From positions 4,325,354 through 4,389,353 of the forward strand of contig CM041198.1 in the NCBI GenBank assembly GCA_023078555.1: a DNA stretch of 64,000 nt. The letters are read 5' to 3'. The translations under genes and the position numbers were made by a program. The notes below the pieces were generated by a model. It was not told the origin of the DNA, did not search any database, and saw nothing but the letters and a program-made list of their open reading frames with translations. The first letter of the stretch is position 1. Each line of letters starts with the position of its first letter. Source of the DNA: Ulva prolifera (taxonomy: Eukaryota > Chlorophyta > Ulvophyceae > Ulvales > Ulvaceae). Below are positions 30,399 to 42,704 of this stretch, one piece after another.

Positions 30399-32745
30399 AT
30401 GAGTGAATCAAGTGACTACATTGACGTGACAGGGGACGGCGAGCCAACTAAGAAGGAGCCAAAGCTGATTACTGGCTTCTTCGTGAAATTTGATGCCAAC
30501 AATTCTGTGCATGTCGCTGCAAAGGCACAAAGAGAGCGCAATGAAGCCGAACGTAAACAGATTCCACGTTCGAAAGCGAAACTTGTGGAAGCGTAGAGGC
30601 AGCTGAAAGAACACGACATGAGGAAGAAAGCAGAAGTAGAAAGAAAGCGCATCCATTGTGCAGCCCAGAAGGCTAAGGTTACTCAAGCATTGCAGATCGC
30701 AGGTCCAACTATGGACAGTGTAACTTTGGACCAGCCGCAGGACGTCAACACGCCTGGTACCAGAGGTGCATCGAACGTGCAGGCGTGCACGGTCAAAGTA
30801 GCGCTCTCAATCAATGAAGATGGAAATTCAGTGACCTTGAAGTTGAAGCTTGTAATCGCTCTCAAAAAGCTGGATCGACCTGTTGGATCAAAGAATTCTT
30901 CGGTACTTGATGGCAGGGCAAAGAAAGCATTGCCAAACCGTCTGGGAACAGCCAACCAGGTGCAATTTGAGCACCATTGCATCTGCAAATGATTGCATTT
31001 TGGCAATGTGGCAAAATGTGTGGACTAGGCTCAATGTGCAGGACCACTTCATGCGGCGCCACGATGCAATTCTTGCTTTGCACCAGCTCTCTGTGAATCC
31101 TCCAACGCGTGAGGCGCGGTTTTTAGTTAGCATTGGTGGCGAATTGATGAAGAGCATCAGATCACATGCTATGCTTGCGCTACTCTGCGCATCCATACCT
31201 GACAGCACTCTCAGAGGCTGGTTTACATATTCCGGCGCTGGCAATGCAGCTAAGTACCCGGCACCAAAGGTCGCCCTTACAGATGGGCTCGCTGCAGGCT
31301 ACAACGTAGGAAAGCGCCTAAGCTCTGGTAGACCAAAGATACTCAAGGGCTGCGATGGCGTGCTCGAGGAATTCGCAGCAGAGATGCAACAACTTCGTGC
31401 TGCAGGAGTGAGTATCAACACTTACAACATGAAGTACATGCTTGTGGCGCTGGAGGCCGCAAGGAAAGGAGAGATGCTTAGCCCTCATCTGACCAATGAT
31501 GATGTTGAAGTTGACCGCACAAAATTCTGTGCATCGTCATGGCGGCTTCGCACTTTTTTGCGCTAGTACCTGTCCTGGACATGGCGTGCCTCCACATCAG
31601 CTGCGCAGGCCTTGCCTTCAAATGCAGATGTGTTAATTAATTGGTGGGAGACATGTTGCAGCGCATTGCGTATCTCTGCCGTACACACCGCATTCCTCCA
31701 GAGCGAGTTTTCATGGCAGACGAGACATTTGCTCATTTGACACCCGATAGTCCATTCACCGCGCCTGAGGGAAGCAAGGAGGTACGTGTGACTGGCAAGG
31801 AGGACAAGTTGGGCGTGACTGTGATGGTCACATCATCAGCTGCCGGTGACATGTTGCCCATGCAAGTCATTGCAAAGGCTACTACCCAACAGGCGATGCG
31901 CAAGTTCACATACGAATCAACATTCATCGAGCTGGGTGGTGGCTATCGGCCCAAGCCCAAATGTCTCACGCGTAAGACTTGTGATCATAACTGTGAACTA
32001 GCTGAGCATCCGCCGTACTTCACTGATCCGACCAGGGGCCACATGATCGTGGCAGGTGCGGCTCTGACTCTGTACGTGTGATCAGGCTATAGCTATACTA
32101 GAGGTCTTCGGTTACGATTGCCATCAACTCCTGTGTGTTGCTGCAGGCAACAAAACACATCAGACCAACGAGTCCACTCTGCGACAGTGGGTTGACAATA
32201 TTGCATGGCCACGGCATGAGGCTGACTGCAAGAAGCGAGGCGATCCTCAGACCGCAAGAGCATCATCAACATAGAATGCTACCCAGTGCATATCTCCAAG
32301 ACATTTCGTACATGGCTCAAGCACAAGTACAACATGTTCTGCTTGGTATATGTACCTCCCAAGTGCACGTCCATGGCTCAAATCGCTGATGTCGTGCTCA
32401 ACAAGCCCTTCAAGAACTACTGCTTTCGGCTGCACATCATATTGTTGATGCGGCAGGTCAAGGAGCACCTTGAGGCCCACTAGGGGCTAGCCACGTTCAA
32501 CTTCGAGATACTGGCTACCGTTGTTGCTGCACCAGCTCTGCAGTGGCTTGTGAAAGGTTATGACAAGATGGGAAACCTAGATCACTAACTTGGGCTGCGC
32601 CAGGTTGGCCACACTCGAGGTTGGGACGATGTGGACTTTGTGCAGGCTGCAGAGTTCCGATTGCTTGTAGATGAGGAATTAGCTGCAGATAACACGCCAA
32701 TCAATGATGGAGAGTTGCGATTGTTAGGGCCCGTGATGGATGTGC
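30399..32745 (+). pseudogene. pogo/Tc5-type DDE transposase gene, decayed
   Basis: An N-terminal charged, probably coiled-coil part (30399-30800) is followed by a helix-turn-helix-like region with GRPKILKG near 31330, as in Tc5/CENP-B-type DNA-binding domains. The DDE core begins near 31710 (ERVFMADETFAHLTP, first catalytic Asp in MADET) with GVTVMVTSSAAGDMLPMQVI after it. The block VPPKCTSMAQIADVVLNKPF near 32350 is typical of pogo/Tigger enzymes. A C-terminal tail (GHTRGWDDVD near 32620) follows. The frame is interrupted by an in-frame TAG at 30594, a frame change near 30980, a stop at 31564, and further stops at 32079, 32481 and about 32586, so no enzyme can be made. No terminal inverted repeats were identified. 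Confidence 0.75.
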
Positions 32746-32865
32746 GGAGCGCCCCAAGTATGCTCATGCATACTATCCTAACATAACACGGGTTGGGCCT
32801 TGGCCACCATACCCATGCGCAGACTTGCGCGTCATGCATTGCATGTGTACCTAGACACTGATTTA

Positions 32866-33520
32866 TGACAGTACCTAGGTTCACCTGAATGGTTCCCCTG
32901 CCCATGATAGGGAGCTGGCGTGGTCCCGCTGTATTGGCAGTCCTTGGACACGGACCGTACTCAGTAAACATCGCACGATTTCCTACTATATGAATGTCCG
33001 AACCACTATCAATGATCATATTCCAAGTTAGGGACGCATCAGGAGTAATATACTTTTCAGGCATTTCTACGGCACCAACATCTTTGGCCGCAGCATGTTT
33101 GCGTTGGGGGTAGTTCGCACGCAAATGTTCCTTCTTCTTGCAGAAGAAACAGGTCCTGGTCTCCTCGCGAGGAGCCTAGCCAACCGCGAGAGCGGCGACC
33201 ACAGACCGTCACCACGGGCCCTGATTGCGCCAGCCGTGGCCTAGTTTGCCCGCGGGCGCCCCAGACCTTGACTGCAGCCGTTGTTGCGTGAGCAAGTCGG
33301 CATGCTCTGTCAGATGTGAAATGATTACGTGGCGGGAAGAATGGAGAACTTCGCCGCGCACAGCGTTGAACTCCTCCCCCACTTCTAACAGTTTCAAACG
33401 CAGCCATCGCTGGCCCACATCGGCACCTAGTGCATCCAATTGAGTGTAGACACTCATCACATCACCACAGTAAGACGCAACATCTCTATTATTCTGTGAT
33501 AAGGAATTGAACCGTACCCC
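32866..33520 (-). pseudogene. Copia gag-protease fragment (fossil)
   Basis: On the minus strand, gag residues RFNSLSQNNRDVASYCGDVM and GADVGQRWLRLKLLEVGEEF are followed by a zinc-knuckle remnant and a protease motif IDSGSDIHIVGN, closely matching element A residues about 200-420. Both ends are truncated, against the transposon on the left and gypsy sequence on the right. Broken. Confidence 0.8.
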
Positions 33521-36180
33521 TTTAAGCAATGCTACATCTGCCCATCTGCGCGGCAGAACCCTCAGGCGGGGTTACACCAGCTCAGCCATTGCGTCGCCTT
33601 CTGATTAGCCGTGCCACTGGACGCCCGCGAGGCATTCTTCGTGGAGGAATTCAATAAGCAGCGGGCTCTTACTCCGATGCCCCCGCAGTACACTAGCCCC
33701 CGAGCCCGGCGTCGAGATGGCAAGAGGGACCGGTATGACCCCATCCGTAAAGGGACTGGCAATCACCCCAAGCGGACACGCAATGATCAGCCACAGCAAC
33801 ATGTCCGCTGAGACGAAGGCAAGCCTCCCATTGCGTGCCCACAATGGGCGGCAGCGCCACATGTACTAGCACCTCATTTTTATCTCCACCACATGCAACT
33901 TGTTTTGATTCGTCCTTCATGTCAAGCTCGGCATCGTTATTTGACCTGCACAAACTTAATAAAACAGTGTGATTACACTGCCTTGCACTGCCGAAGCGCA
34001 AGTTGCCATTCGGCACGTACACAGCATTGATATGCATCAGCAAAAAATTACGGTGGTAGTGCCAGCTCGTATCTTTGAGTCTTCCACATTTATACCGTTC
34101 CTAAGACAACACACGTAAACACGGGTGGATGAGGCACACAACTTATTGCGATTCACTTCCGGCGCCCCCGTCCTCGGGCACCAGAAATACCATGTGTGCA
34201 CAATGGTGAGCAACCAGCGATTATCAATATTACCATCGAAGAAGACGGCGATGTCTTTACAACCAGCATCCTTTGTTGATTTGATGTGCACAATGCCGAC
34301 TCGCATTCACGGCCACTTTGCCCAAGCACTGGTCGACGCGGCAGCAAATCATATCATGGTAACGCGCGGGTTCTTGGATCGCCATAGCATTGCATACACT
34401 GCTTCGCAAAGTGTCACGGTCGGTATCTCCGGATATGAGGCATCATGCTTGGGCAAGGTTGTTCAGAATACGCGAGTTGTGCGCCGTGTTATTAGTGTGA
34501 AATTTGCTGTGGTGGACTCGCTACCCGCGGCCACCGCATTATATCAGCCGAACGAAGCCCGGTTCGCTTTGGATGTCATATCTGCAGTCGACATGTCCAT
34601 CACATTCAAACCCCCGCGCATTGTTGTATATGTACCCCCGCTGCGGAGCGGACGTCGTAAGAAAGACAAACCCTACTTCCATATTATCCATGCTAGTCAA
34701 TCGAAATTAACAAGTGAGCCTAGCACACAAGATGATTTTATGTGTTCGCAGCGTGAGCTGAAAGCATTGACTAGCAAGGCCCAAAGATGGCCAGCAACCC
34801 TTATATGTGGCTCATATTAGGCCCACAGTTGCGACATCCCCGATCTGTTGTGCTGGCACAGAGAAGAAAGGCTATTTGTCGGAGCAGGTTGCTCCCGCTC
34901 ATGTCCCACAAGACACCTCAAACATTCCTGCCTGCATTCAGTTGGTTGTTGACAAACATAAAGGCGAGGGCGGCACCAGAGGCCCTCCCCCGCCGAACAC
35001 GTTTGCATCCGGTTTTGAAATGGATATTGATTTGTTTTTGGGCGCCCGCCCGAGGGCTGCGCGCCAGTATACTCACACCCCGCGAGACTCTTAGAGTTGG
35101 AAAAGCAGCTCAATCACTTGCTTACCATCTGTTGGGTGCAACCCTCTGTATCTCTATGGGCGAGTTGTGTTCTATTTGCACCCAAGCTTGGGGGCAAGCT
35201 TCGCCTTTGCATTGATTACAGGTATTCGAATGAACACACAATTAAAAACACCTACCCGCTACCACGCATTGACACGTTGTTGGACCAATTACAAGGACAT
35301 ATTTTTTTCTCAGCACTTGATTTGCATTCGGGTTACCATCAAATCCGGTTGTCGTCAGCGGCGGGACCTAAGACTGCTTTTTGAACACCCGCCGGTTTGT
35401 ATGAATGGAAAGTCATGCCTTTTGGTCTGTCAAATGCACCTTCAGTGTTTCAGCAAGCAATGCACGTTGTTCTAAAGGGGCTCATAGGTAAAATCTGCTT
35501 GGCTTACCTTGATGACATTGTCGTATAAGCACGATGTGAGGAAGAGCATGCCAAACACCTTGTGTTAACCAAATTGGCGCAACACAAGATTTACTGCAAT
35601 ATAGACAAGTGTCAATTTGCCTTACAAGATATTAAATACTTAGGGCATGTTGTCACTGCCAACACGGTCCAACCTGGTCCATATAAAGTTCAAGTGCTGC
35701 AAGATTGGCCGGTAGCTGACTTGCAAATGTCCACCAACAACATAAGGTCGTTCCTGGGCTTAGCCGGATACTTTAGGAGATTTGTTCCAAAATTTCCAAC
35801 CCTAGCTGCACCCTCACTCCAGCGCATTAGCTCCAAGGAAAGCATCCCCTGGACGAAGCAATGTGATGCCGCATTTGTGAACATAAATAATGCACTGGTT
35901 AATGCTACAGTTATGCGGCACCCGGATCTTAACAAACCATTTCACAAATACATTGACGCATCGGACTACGCTTACGGGACCGTACTTGCCCAGCAACATG
36001 AGGACACACTTTGTTGCTTGGATAGGCCGCAAGATGAATAGAGCCGAGGAAAATTATTATACTCATGAAAAAGAGTTGGGGGCAATTGTATTTGCATACA
36101 GGGAGTGGCGATATCATTTGGAAAATAACCATACAGTTGTTATTCACTCCGACCACAACCCCCTTACACTACAAGAATAA
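33521..36180 (+). pseudogene. Ty3/gypsy element fragment: gag end, protease, RT, RNase H (fossil)
   Basis: It starts in a gag zinc-knuckle region (KQCYICP near 33525) and basic tail (33611-33811). A retropepsin-like domain comes next (ALVDAAANHIMVTR near 34330), then RT ([13 protein letters not shown] near 35255, YLDDI near 35505) and RNase H (KYIDASDYAYGTVLAQQ near 35950, ENYYTHEKELGAIVFAYREW near 36045). Domain order PR-RT-RH and the sequences mark Ty3/gypsy. It is closely related to the minus-strand copy at 42705-47903. No LTR is attached at either end, and it has several breaks. Confidence 0.85.
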
Positions 36181-36561
36181 CTTCACCAGCGACGGGCGCC
36201 CGTGACGCTTTTTGGACCCTTTATCACGGGCCCTTTTACTTGACTTAGGTGCTTCGTGGTCGACTCTTGTGGGCTAGCAATTGCACCCCGTCACGTGCAG
36301 AAATATCAAATGATGTTATAGATTGCAGACCGTGTGTCCTCGGAAATAAACAGGCTGGCATGTCGACCGTGTCCAGCATGTTTCGGTGAGTGCATGCCCA
36401 AGAGGCGGGTACCGTAGCTGCAATCCAAGACGCCCTTGTCAGCTTCAATGCCACTAACGCCGTTGAATCAATCGATCGGTCAATTACTGGTGAGCAGGTG
36501 GTGGTTCAATAAACGTTGGCGTTGGCCTACAAATATGGTGCCTCCCTTGATCGCGACTGCC
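36181..36561. other. No gene recognised
   Basis: Sequence after the RNase H fossil without recognisable integrase or repeat similarity. Confidence 0.4.
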
Positions 36562-36841
36562 TGTTGTGAAAGTGCCTCGTAGCGCACAAGGCATGTGCAC
36601 ATGCGGATGCACGCACGGGGTGACACGTGGCAGTCACGAGCCCGGGAATGAGAAGACACATTCCAGCTCTCTGTATAGGTCGAACAAGGTCATGGTTCAA
36701 GTATCTAACTCAGAGATACTGACCATGCAGGTGTGATCCCAGATCTCAGGCGTCATGTGCTAAGTACTCCGCACACATACTTAACATTTCGCCCAACTAA
36801 ACTTACGGTATGACGCTTCCACTCGCGCTTGCATTCGTACA
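36562..36841 (+). repeat. Solo LTR of the TRIM family
   Basis: 280 bp, TGTTGTGAAAGTGCCTCG to CATTCGTACA, in opposite orientation to the TRIM at 3898. It matches along its full length with scattered substitutions, so it is older. No exact 5 bp duplication abuts it, though CGACT occurs three bases before the left end and directly after the right end. Confidence 0.8.
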
Positions 36842-36940
36842 CGACTACACCTACCAGTAATTGCAATTGCAGTACATCCCCTCTGTCGCACCTCTCTGTG
36901 ATCTCCAATTCCGTCCACCCATGGTCTATTTAGTGCTTAC

Positions 36941-39168
36941 CTGACCTTCGATTCGTGCTTGGGCTTGTCTTTCCCCGCGCATGCGAACTGCATCCACGAA
37001 TCTAGGATCATTCGCTTGAACAGTCGTGTCTGCTCCAATGCTATGGCGCCGCAGTGCCGGATTTGAAGAGCGCATTCCAGCTGCCACTCCTGCAAGGTCG
37101 CTGCGGTAAAAATGTCTTTGTCTGGGGCAGGGCACGACATTGACCAGCTATGTAGCTAACCACGCTGTGACATACCTCAGGTTCTTCCTGTTTGGGTCGC
37201 ATTGTAACAGTGTGTGACACTTTATCGGATGCCTGGGTCAATACTCCAGAAAATGGCTGTGGATCACTAGTGACAATGGCGGTTGGCGTGGCCACTCGGG
37301 GAGCTAATGCCATTGCCTTCTTCAGTATGCCAGGAAACCACCTTCCAGCGGTGTTTCCGCAGATGGCTTTCACAAAAGGCGCGGCTTGCAGGCTGTGCGT
37401 GTCAGTTTCATCGGCTCCACGAGCTTGATCAACTGGCCTGCCAGCGCGACCGACACACCGCTCTATTCGACCACGGGATCGCTTCGCACTTATGCGACTG
37501 TGGAGATGCGATTGTACCTACTTTAGCAGAAGGGGCGTACATACGTACCTTTGTGTAGAGGTCGGTGGATTTGTTGCCTCCGCGAGCGGCGCCTGACTTT
37601 GCCGCATCCGCCAAGTACAGTAGTAGTTGCATTGTTCCTCTTTCCGTGGTCTTTGTGAGGTGGAATCTGCGGAAGGTTTGGTGACGGGGATTGCTGCCGT
37701 CTGTGCCGTTGTTAATGGAAACGTCGTGCGGCAATGCTCTGTACAGGGAGCCCTCGAAGACGGCTTCAAGCCTTACGGCTGCTTCATCAACAACATATCG
37801 TAACATGGTGCCTTCGCTAAAGAGTGCACGTGTGTGGATCGTGTCAGTGCACGTGTGTGGATCGTGTCAGTGAACACCTGCGTGTACGTTGTCTTGAATT
37901 CGCAAAGTGCAGCCCTCTTGTCCACCAGGCAGCATGCCTCCATAATAGCCGACGTGTCTACATTAATTGTCGTGCCTTTTATCCTAGGATCTGCTGTCAC
38001 CCTTACGGAGAAGATGTCTAGTGGAGTGTTGGAACCCCAATTTTACATCGATGTCCTTGTTCAAGTTGAGACAGACAAACACACGCCCTTTCAGTACCAG
38101 ACTCCGTACGCAACGAATCTGTTACACACATGGCTGCTAGTTCTGTGTTGTAGATGAGGCGTGCTCTGTATAGGCAAGGAACGGACATGTTGTGCTATTG
38201 CACTGGTAGTCACAAATGCATAGTCAACATCGTAGTACCTCGGTACCCACGATTCCACCTGTGCCACACGACTGAGACTCATGTGAGTGCACATTGCCTT
38301 CGTTACATGCCGCCATATTCGCATATGACTGGTAGTTGTCCACACTCCACAGGCATATCTGTGGCTACGCCCGTCCGACTCCACGATGTTGGACATACTG
38401 GCAGAATCCCACTTTCATCAAGGGCGGGTGTAGAAGCCAGGCTAACAAAAAATCGGAATATCTCCGTGGCAGGCCCACACGACCACGCAGTTGGTATCGG
38501 GACAGATGATCCCACATCGGACAGCTTCATGACTCCTCCTTGCAATTATGGTTCAACATTCACAAACCCAATGCTGTTGCAGGACCCATCTGTGAGTAAG
38601 ATCCTGCACCAGCCTAGAGTCTGAAGTCTGTATAAGCTGTATAATTGCGGGGGCAGCAGGTGACATATTCGCAGAGTGTTGAAGGGTACCCCCATGGCTC
38701 GTATGCTTCCATCACCAACCCCTCACCCAGATTCAATGCAGTTGGATGGGCCACTTGAAAGGCCTCCACGACTTCTTCGCTATAAAGCTTCATGGAAGAT
38801 TGGTCTTGAAACATGAAAGATGGGTGTTTCATGACAACCCTGCTGTGGAATTCCATCCCGTGAGTAGTACAATGGGGACCGGTGATCGTACCGTACTCAA
38901 GTACTTGTAGCCTGCCACCATTAGATCCGACGAGAGTTTTTTAAGCATACTCGGTTTAAAAATCCTGAAATGTCTTCAGCCCTTGCGGTCTTCGTTCGCA
39001 GAATTTTTTGCAGGCACTTGCATCGTCGTCGTTGGGCCGTTCTATGTATTCAAAGTACAGATTGACCATGTCATGCTGCGGGACACATTTGCTTACATGA
39101 AGCGTCTGGGAAAACGGACCGTGCACATTAACTCTGTGCAAGGTTGCTGCTACCCGCCCTACCGTCAA
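36941..39168 (-). CDS. Possible spliced host gene (several exons), function unknown
   Basis: A chain of minus-strand open stretches looks coding: 39168-38956, 38856-38614, 38545-38303, 38018-37878, 37816-37549, about 37400-37176 and about 37128-36941. Four exon ends carry donor-like junctions: CAG|GTGTTC (37878), AAG|GTACGT (37549), GAG|GTATGT (37176) and CAG|GTAAGC (36941). The 37816 exon is preceded by CTCTTTAG. Introns would be 45 to about 150 bp. Conceptual products include INVDTSAIMEACCLVDKRAA and RYVVDEAAVRLEAVFEGSLY, with no family recognised. Exon phases at the 37128 junction do not agree cleanly, so the model is approximate. It is bounded by a TRIM solo LTR downstream and an inverted-repeat element upstream. 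Confidence 0.4.
37824..37869. repeat. 23 bp tandem duplication in a probable intron
   Basis: GTGCACGTGTGTGGATCGTG plus three bases occurs twice in succession inside the putative intron 37817-37877. Confidence 0.7.
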
Positions 39169-39211
39169 ATTGCACAGTTGCGCAGGCGGCCAATATTCTG
39201 AACCCCCCCTA

Positions 39212-40637
39212 CTAGGGGGTCAACCACTCCCGCTACATGGTGGGCCCACCTACGGCGCGCAATATCGGCTGCGATTTTGGCCGCTTGGGGAAGACTTTGG
39301 CTATGGTCTATGTTGAATGGGGATTCGTAGTGTGTCATCTCACTCGGGTGGGGAAAATTGCCCATGATCGTCCATATGGCTCGTCTGGTTGGGAAAATCG
39401 GCCTTTCGCGACGCTGGCTCCCCGCCCGGCCCAGACGCTCAGTCGCCTCCCCAAACCTCCCCAAACTTTCGCAGGCGTCCCCAAACGCCTTTAAAATGAG
39501 CTCTTTAAAGCTCTTGTTGGTGATCGCAAGGCTGTATGTGCATTTTTTTCGTTGGTGAGGCTTCATGAAGTTGTATACGGCTGAGTTTTCTGGAGGCTGG
39601 CCACACAGTGACGCACGCTATGCAATTTGAGTCGTATTAATCCCTCTAATAATGCTGGATAGGTCCGAATCTCTGGATATCCGGCCAGGGCGTCCTACCT
39701 GCGATCTGTGTGTAGCATTGGATAGTGGCTCAAACTGAATTATACACGCGACATCAAAGCTTCACTGCCTGATCGTGATTGATCGTCACTCTCGTAGAAC
39801 GTTTGATATCGGCATGGGGCGCATGAGTATCTTGATTCCTGTGACAGGCCTGACAGGCCCTTGTGATGGAGCATGATCCGGAGCTTTGCAGTCCACCTGC
39901 TAGGTGTGTACTTCTCAACAAAGACGTCAGCGTAGGTATGCTTAGGTCATCTTTTGCGTAGTGTCACTGGAGACGTGTTGAGTTACTCTGGCCTGCTGTG
40001 ATCATGCCTCGCCATTGTACACTACTGAATCATTTCAATAGTGCGGTGGATGCTGGATACACGGTGGATACATCATTGATGCGCATTTGCGGTATCATTA
40101 GAGTGACATGCTGTGAAATAAGGTGTAGATGTGACGGTGCATTACAAAACATGGGCATTCCCCATTGCACATAAAATTGAGGCAGGGTCCTGCAACACGC
40201 AATATTCAACACGCAATATGCTGCCAATCAATGCTGACATGTCGCCTGACCAGTGCGTGAGCGCCCCGCCATGTCGGCCCGATCAGCCAGCGCGCCGTTG
40301 AATAGTGCCTCACTTGCCGAACGCTACCCACAAATGTGACAGAAGCAATATGTCATAACCCGGTGAGTATCATAGCATGTTTTGAGTGTGCTACGTGTTC
40401 TCGATGCAATGGCACACGGTTGGGCATGAACGACCCTCGTTTGGGGAAAAGCGCGGAAATTCGACAAAACCCGGGTTTGCGATGGGGAGACTCCCCAACA
40501 ACGAGATGACACACTACGAATCCCCATTCAACATAGACAGTAGCCAAAGTCTTCCCCAAGCGGCCAAAATCGCAGCCGATCTTGCGCGCCGTAGGTGGGC
40601 CCACCATGTAGCGGGAGTGGTTGACCCCCTCCCCTAA
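39212..40637. mobile_element. 1.4 kb element with about 130 bp terminal inverted repeats, non-coding
   Basis: The sequence from 39212 (CTAGGGGGTCAACCACTCCC) to about 39341 recurs almost exactly, inverted, at 40637-40507. This includes GTAGCGGGAGTGGTTGACCC and a stretch with GGCCGCTTGGGGAAGACTTT. The loop between has no reading frame of note, so this is a long-TIR non-autonomous DNA transposon. The target duplication could not be decided, because both ends adjoin C-rich CTA-containing sequence. Family unknown. Confidence 0.7.
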
Positions 40638-40640
40638 TGT

Positions 40641-41244
40641 AGCATCTGTGTATGTCTGGGTCGCCTTCCACGTGGAATAGAGCGGGCCATTGTATTGCGT
40701 CTTGATGCGTCAGAATACGAAGTTTTTTTTTACCTTATAAAAGAAAGGGTAAAAAGGCTTTAAAAAAAAGGCTTTGATAAATAATGAGGCGAGCATCCCA
40801 GAACGACGCCGGCGCCTCAATGGGTTGCACGGTATCATTACGAACGGGTTCACCAAGTCAATATGGCGAATAGAGCACGGATGCTTGTCTATGTCCCTGC
40901 ATGGCTGGCCGATTTACGGAGCAATGTAAATGACTCGCTTCTAGAGGTACACTGTACAAAAGGAAGGAACACCCGTCGGGCTTGGCTAAACTCGGGAAAC
41001 GTGTCTAGAGGAAGTTGTGGGGATGGAAGTCTCATGCAGTACAATTTGAAGGATGCACATGCAGCCGCGAGTCCCCTCAATGGCTCACGCATGAGGGCTG
41101 AGTGTTGATGCAGCTAGACTCAGTACCAGGTGTCCACTTATCCACGACAGCTCTTCTAGCATGGGTCTTTTTTCCTCCCAACCTAGCTAACATATTGATG
41201 TGCAGTATCGACAGCTAATCTTAGTGCACTAGAGGTACAACGAG
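40641..41244. other. No gene; homopolymer-rich stretch
   Basis: Contains T- and A-runs around 40715-40780 and no recognisable gene. Confidence 0.4.
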
Positions 41245-42490
41245 TTGCCCGTGACCCGATCTGGAAGCAGTTGCCTGCGATCTCTAGTGATCGCCTCAGT
41301 GGAACCTGCACCTGGGTTGGGTCGCCCCCGATCTCCCGATGTCGGGATTTTGCAAATCGGGCCCGATAAATCGGGATTTTTAGGACAAATCCGGATAAGA
41401 AAATCGATTTTTGGGGGATGTGGACAGCTTGGTGCATATGAGTGTTATGAAGCAGCAGGATACCACAGGAAACATACAAACCGGACCACGATGCTTCAAT
41501 ACAATGCAGCAATTGCAATGTTGCATTTATGATGTATTGCTTTGAAGCAGCCGTTGCAGACATGAAAACCTGGACATTCATGCAGATGTAGTTGATTTGT
41601 GATTGGCTGTTCGGGTCTGTCCATCCATCTGAGCCTATTGACACACCACAATGCAGTCCAGAGGAAATCAAGCCAGGTGATTGCTTCCTGATATCCATGT
41701 ATGTTTGGTCCAGAATTTTGGTGCTCATTGTCTTTCGAGTTGGTATACGGAATCCAGGTCTAGCTCTGATCACACTTGAAATGGCATCTTGAAATTCCGG
41801 ATTGTGGATTGAATTAAAAAAGACTCCAGAGGAAACCAACCATCTACCAATTGCTGCCCTTGCTTGAGCATGTGAAGCCTTGTGGAAGGCTGATGACACA
41901 GTCGCTTGCTGCAGCTGCCGCTCTGGTCCAATACATCCACTTTTAAAGCTTGCCTTGACATCTGCGGTACTTTTGGACAAGACTTTGCTTTATTCGGTTG
42001 CTCGCCAGCCAAGTGAGCCTTGCACTCGTCCGCGCCAACTCGTTGGAGAGACCACGAGCAATACTTACACACGACGCTATACTTCGAGATGTCTGCGCTC
42101 ACACGCTCTACCGGATTAAAACGCGCCTTCCAATCTTGCGAAATGCTGCGGCGCCTAGCGCCCGTGCTTGTGTACCGGTTCACTGTAAGCTTAGGTAGCC
42201 ATAAAATTGTCCACAGAACGAATTTTGCAACACGCCTTGCCACAATCCGCAAACATGACTATCTATCATATAACACCTTCAAAACTGTCATCGGAGTTCA
42301 TTTTAGCTCGCACCCAACCAGATCGGGGGATTAATCGGGATTTTTCAAATCGGGCCCGATTAATCGGGAAATTTTCCCCATCGGGCCCGATGACCCAACC
42401 CAGACCTGCACACCAAATGTACGGCTGCCACTTCATGCACATACTTAACAATGCTGTTACATCACTTATCCGTGACTCGGCGAAGGTATG
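41245..42490 (+). pseudogene. hAT transposase relic interrupted by another hAT element
   Basis: The plus-strand flanks 41245-41311 and 42404-42490 read in one frame once the nested element and one copy of its duplication are ignored. The right part contains GCHFMHILNNAVTSLIRDSA, resembling the C-x-x-H-x-LN motif in the catalytic region of hAT transposases. Only this short piece survives. Assignment rests on one motif. Confidence 0.4.
41312..42403 (-). mobile_element. hAT element with BED finger and DUF659 transposase half
   Basis: Perfect 12 bp inverted repeats, CTGGGTTGGGTC and GACCCAACCCAG, bound 1092 bp. The exact 8 bp duplication ACCTGCAC lies at 41304-41311 and 42404-42411, diagnostic of hAT. 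Subterminal CGGGCCCGAT/TAATCGGG repeats lie at both ends. The minus strand encodes a BED-type zinc finger (VCKYCSWSLQRVGADECKAH, about 42080-42020). A DUF659-like region follows (SIGSDGWTDPNSQSQINYIC near 41600). The frame changes between these two, around 41970, and the catalytic C-terminal half and dimerisation domain are absent. The copy is thus a deletion derivative unable to move by itself. Confidence 0.88.
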
Positions 42491-42704
42491 AAAGGCGCAA
42501 AGACCCCGGACCAACCGGTCAAATCTCCTTGCACGACAGTGGCTTTTATGTCATGCAATTCAATGGCATATGGGTATACCAACCATCCGGGAAACCAGGA
42601 GTTTGTAAGGGCTCCAATAAATCAGGCAGCGCATACACTACGTCGTGCCCCCCCGCCTCCTACCCCACAGCGGGACCTTCGCTGCATTCAGAGAACAATC
42701 CCTC
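42491..42704. other. Junction sequence, nothing recognised
   Basis: Short stretch between the hAT relic and the truncated gypsy RT. No gene seen. Confidence 0.35.
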
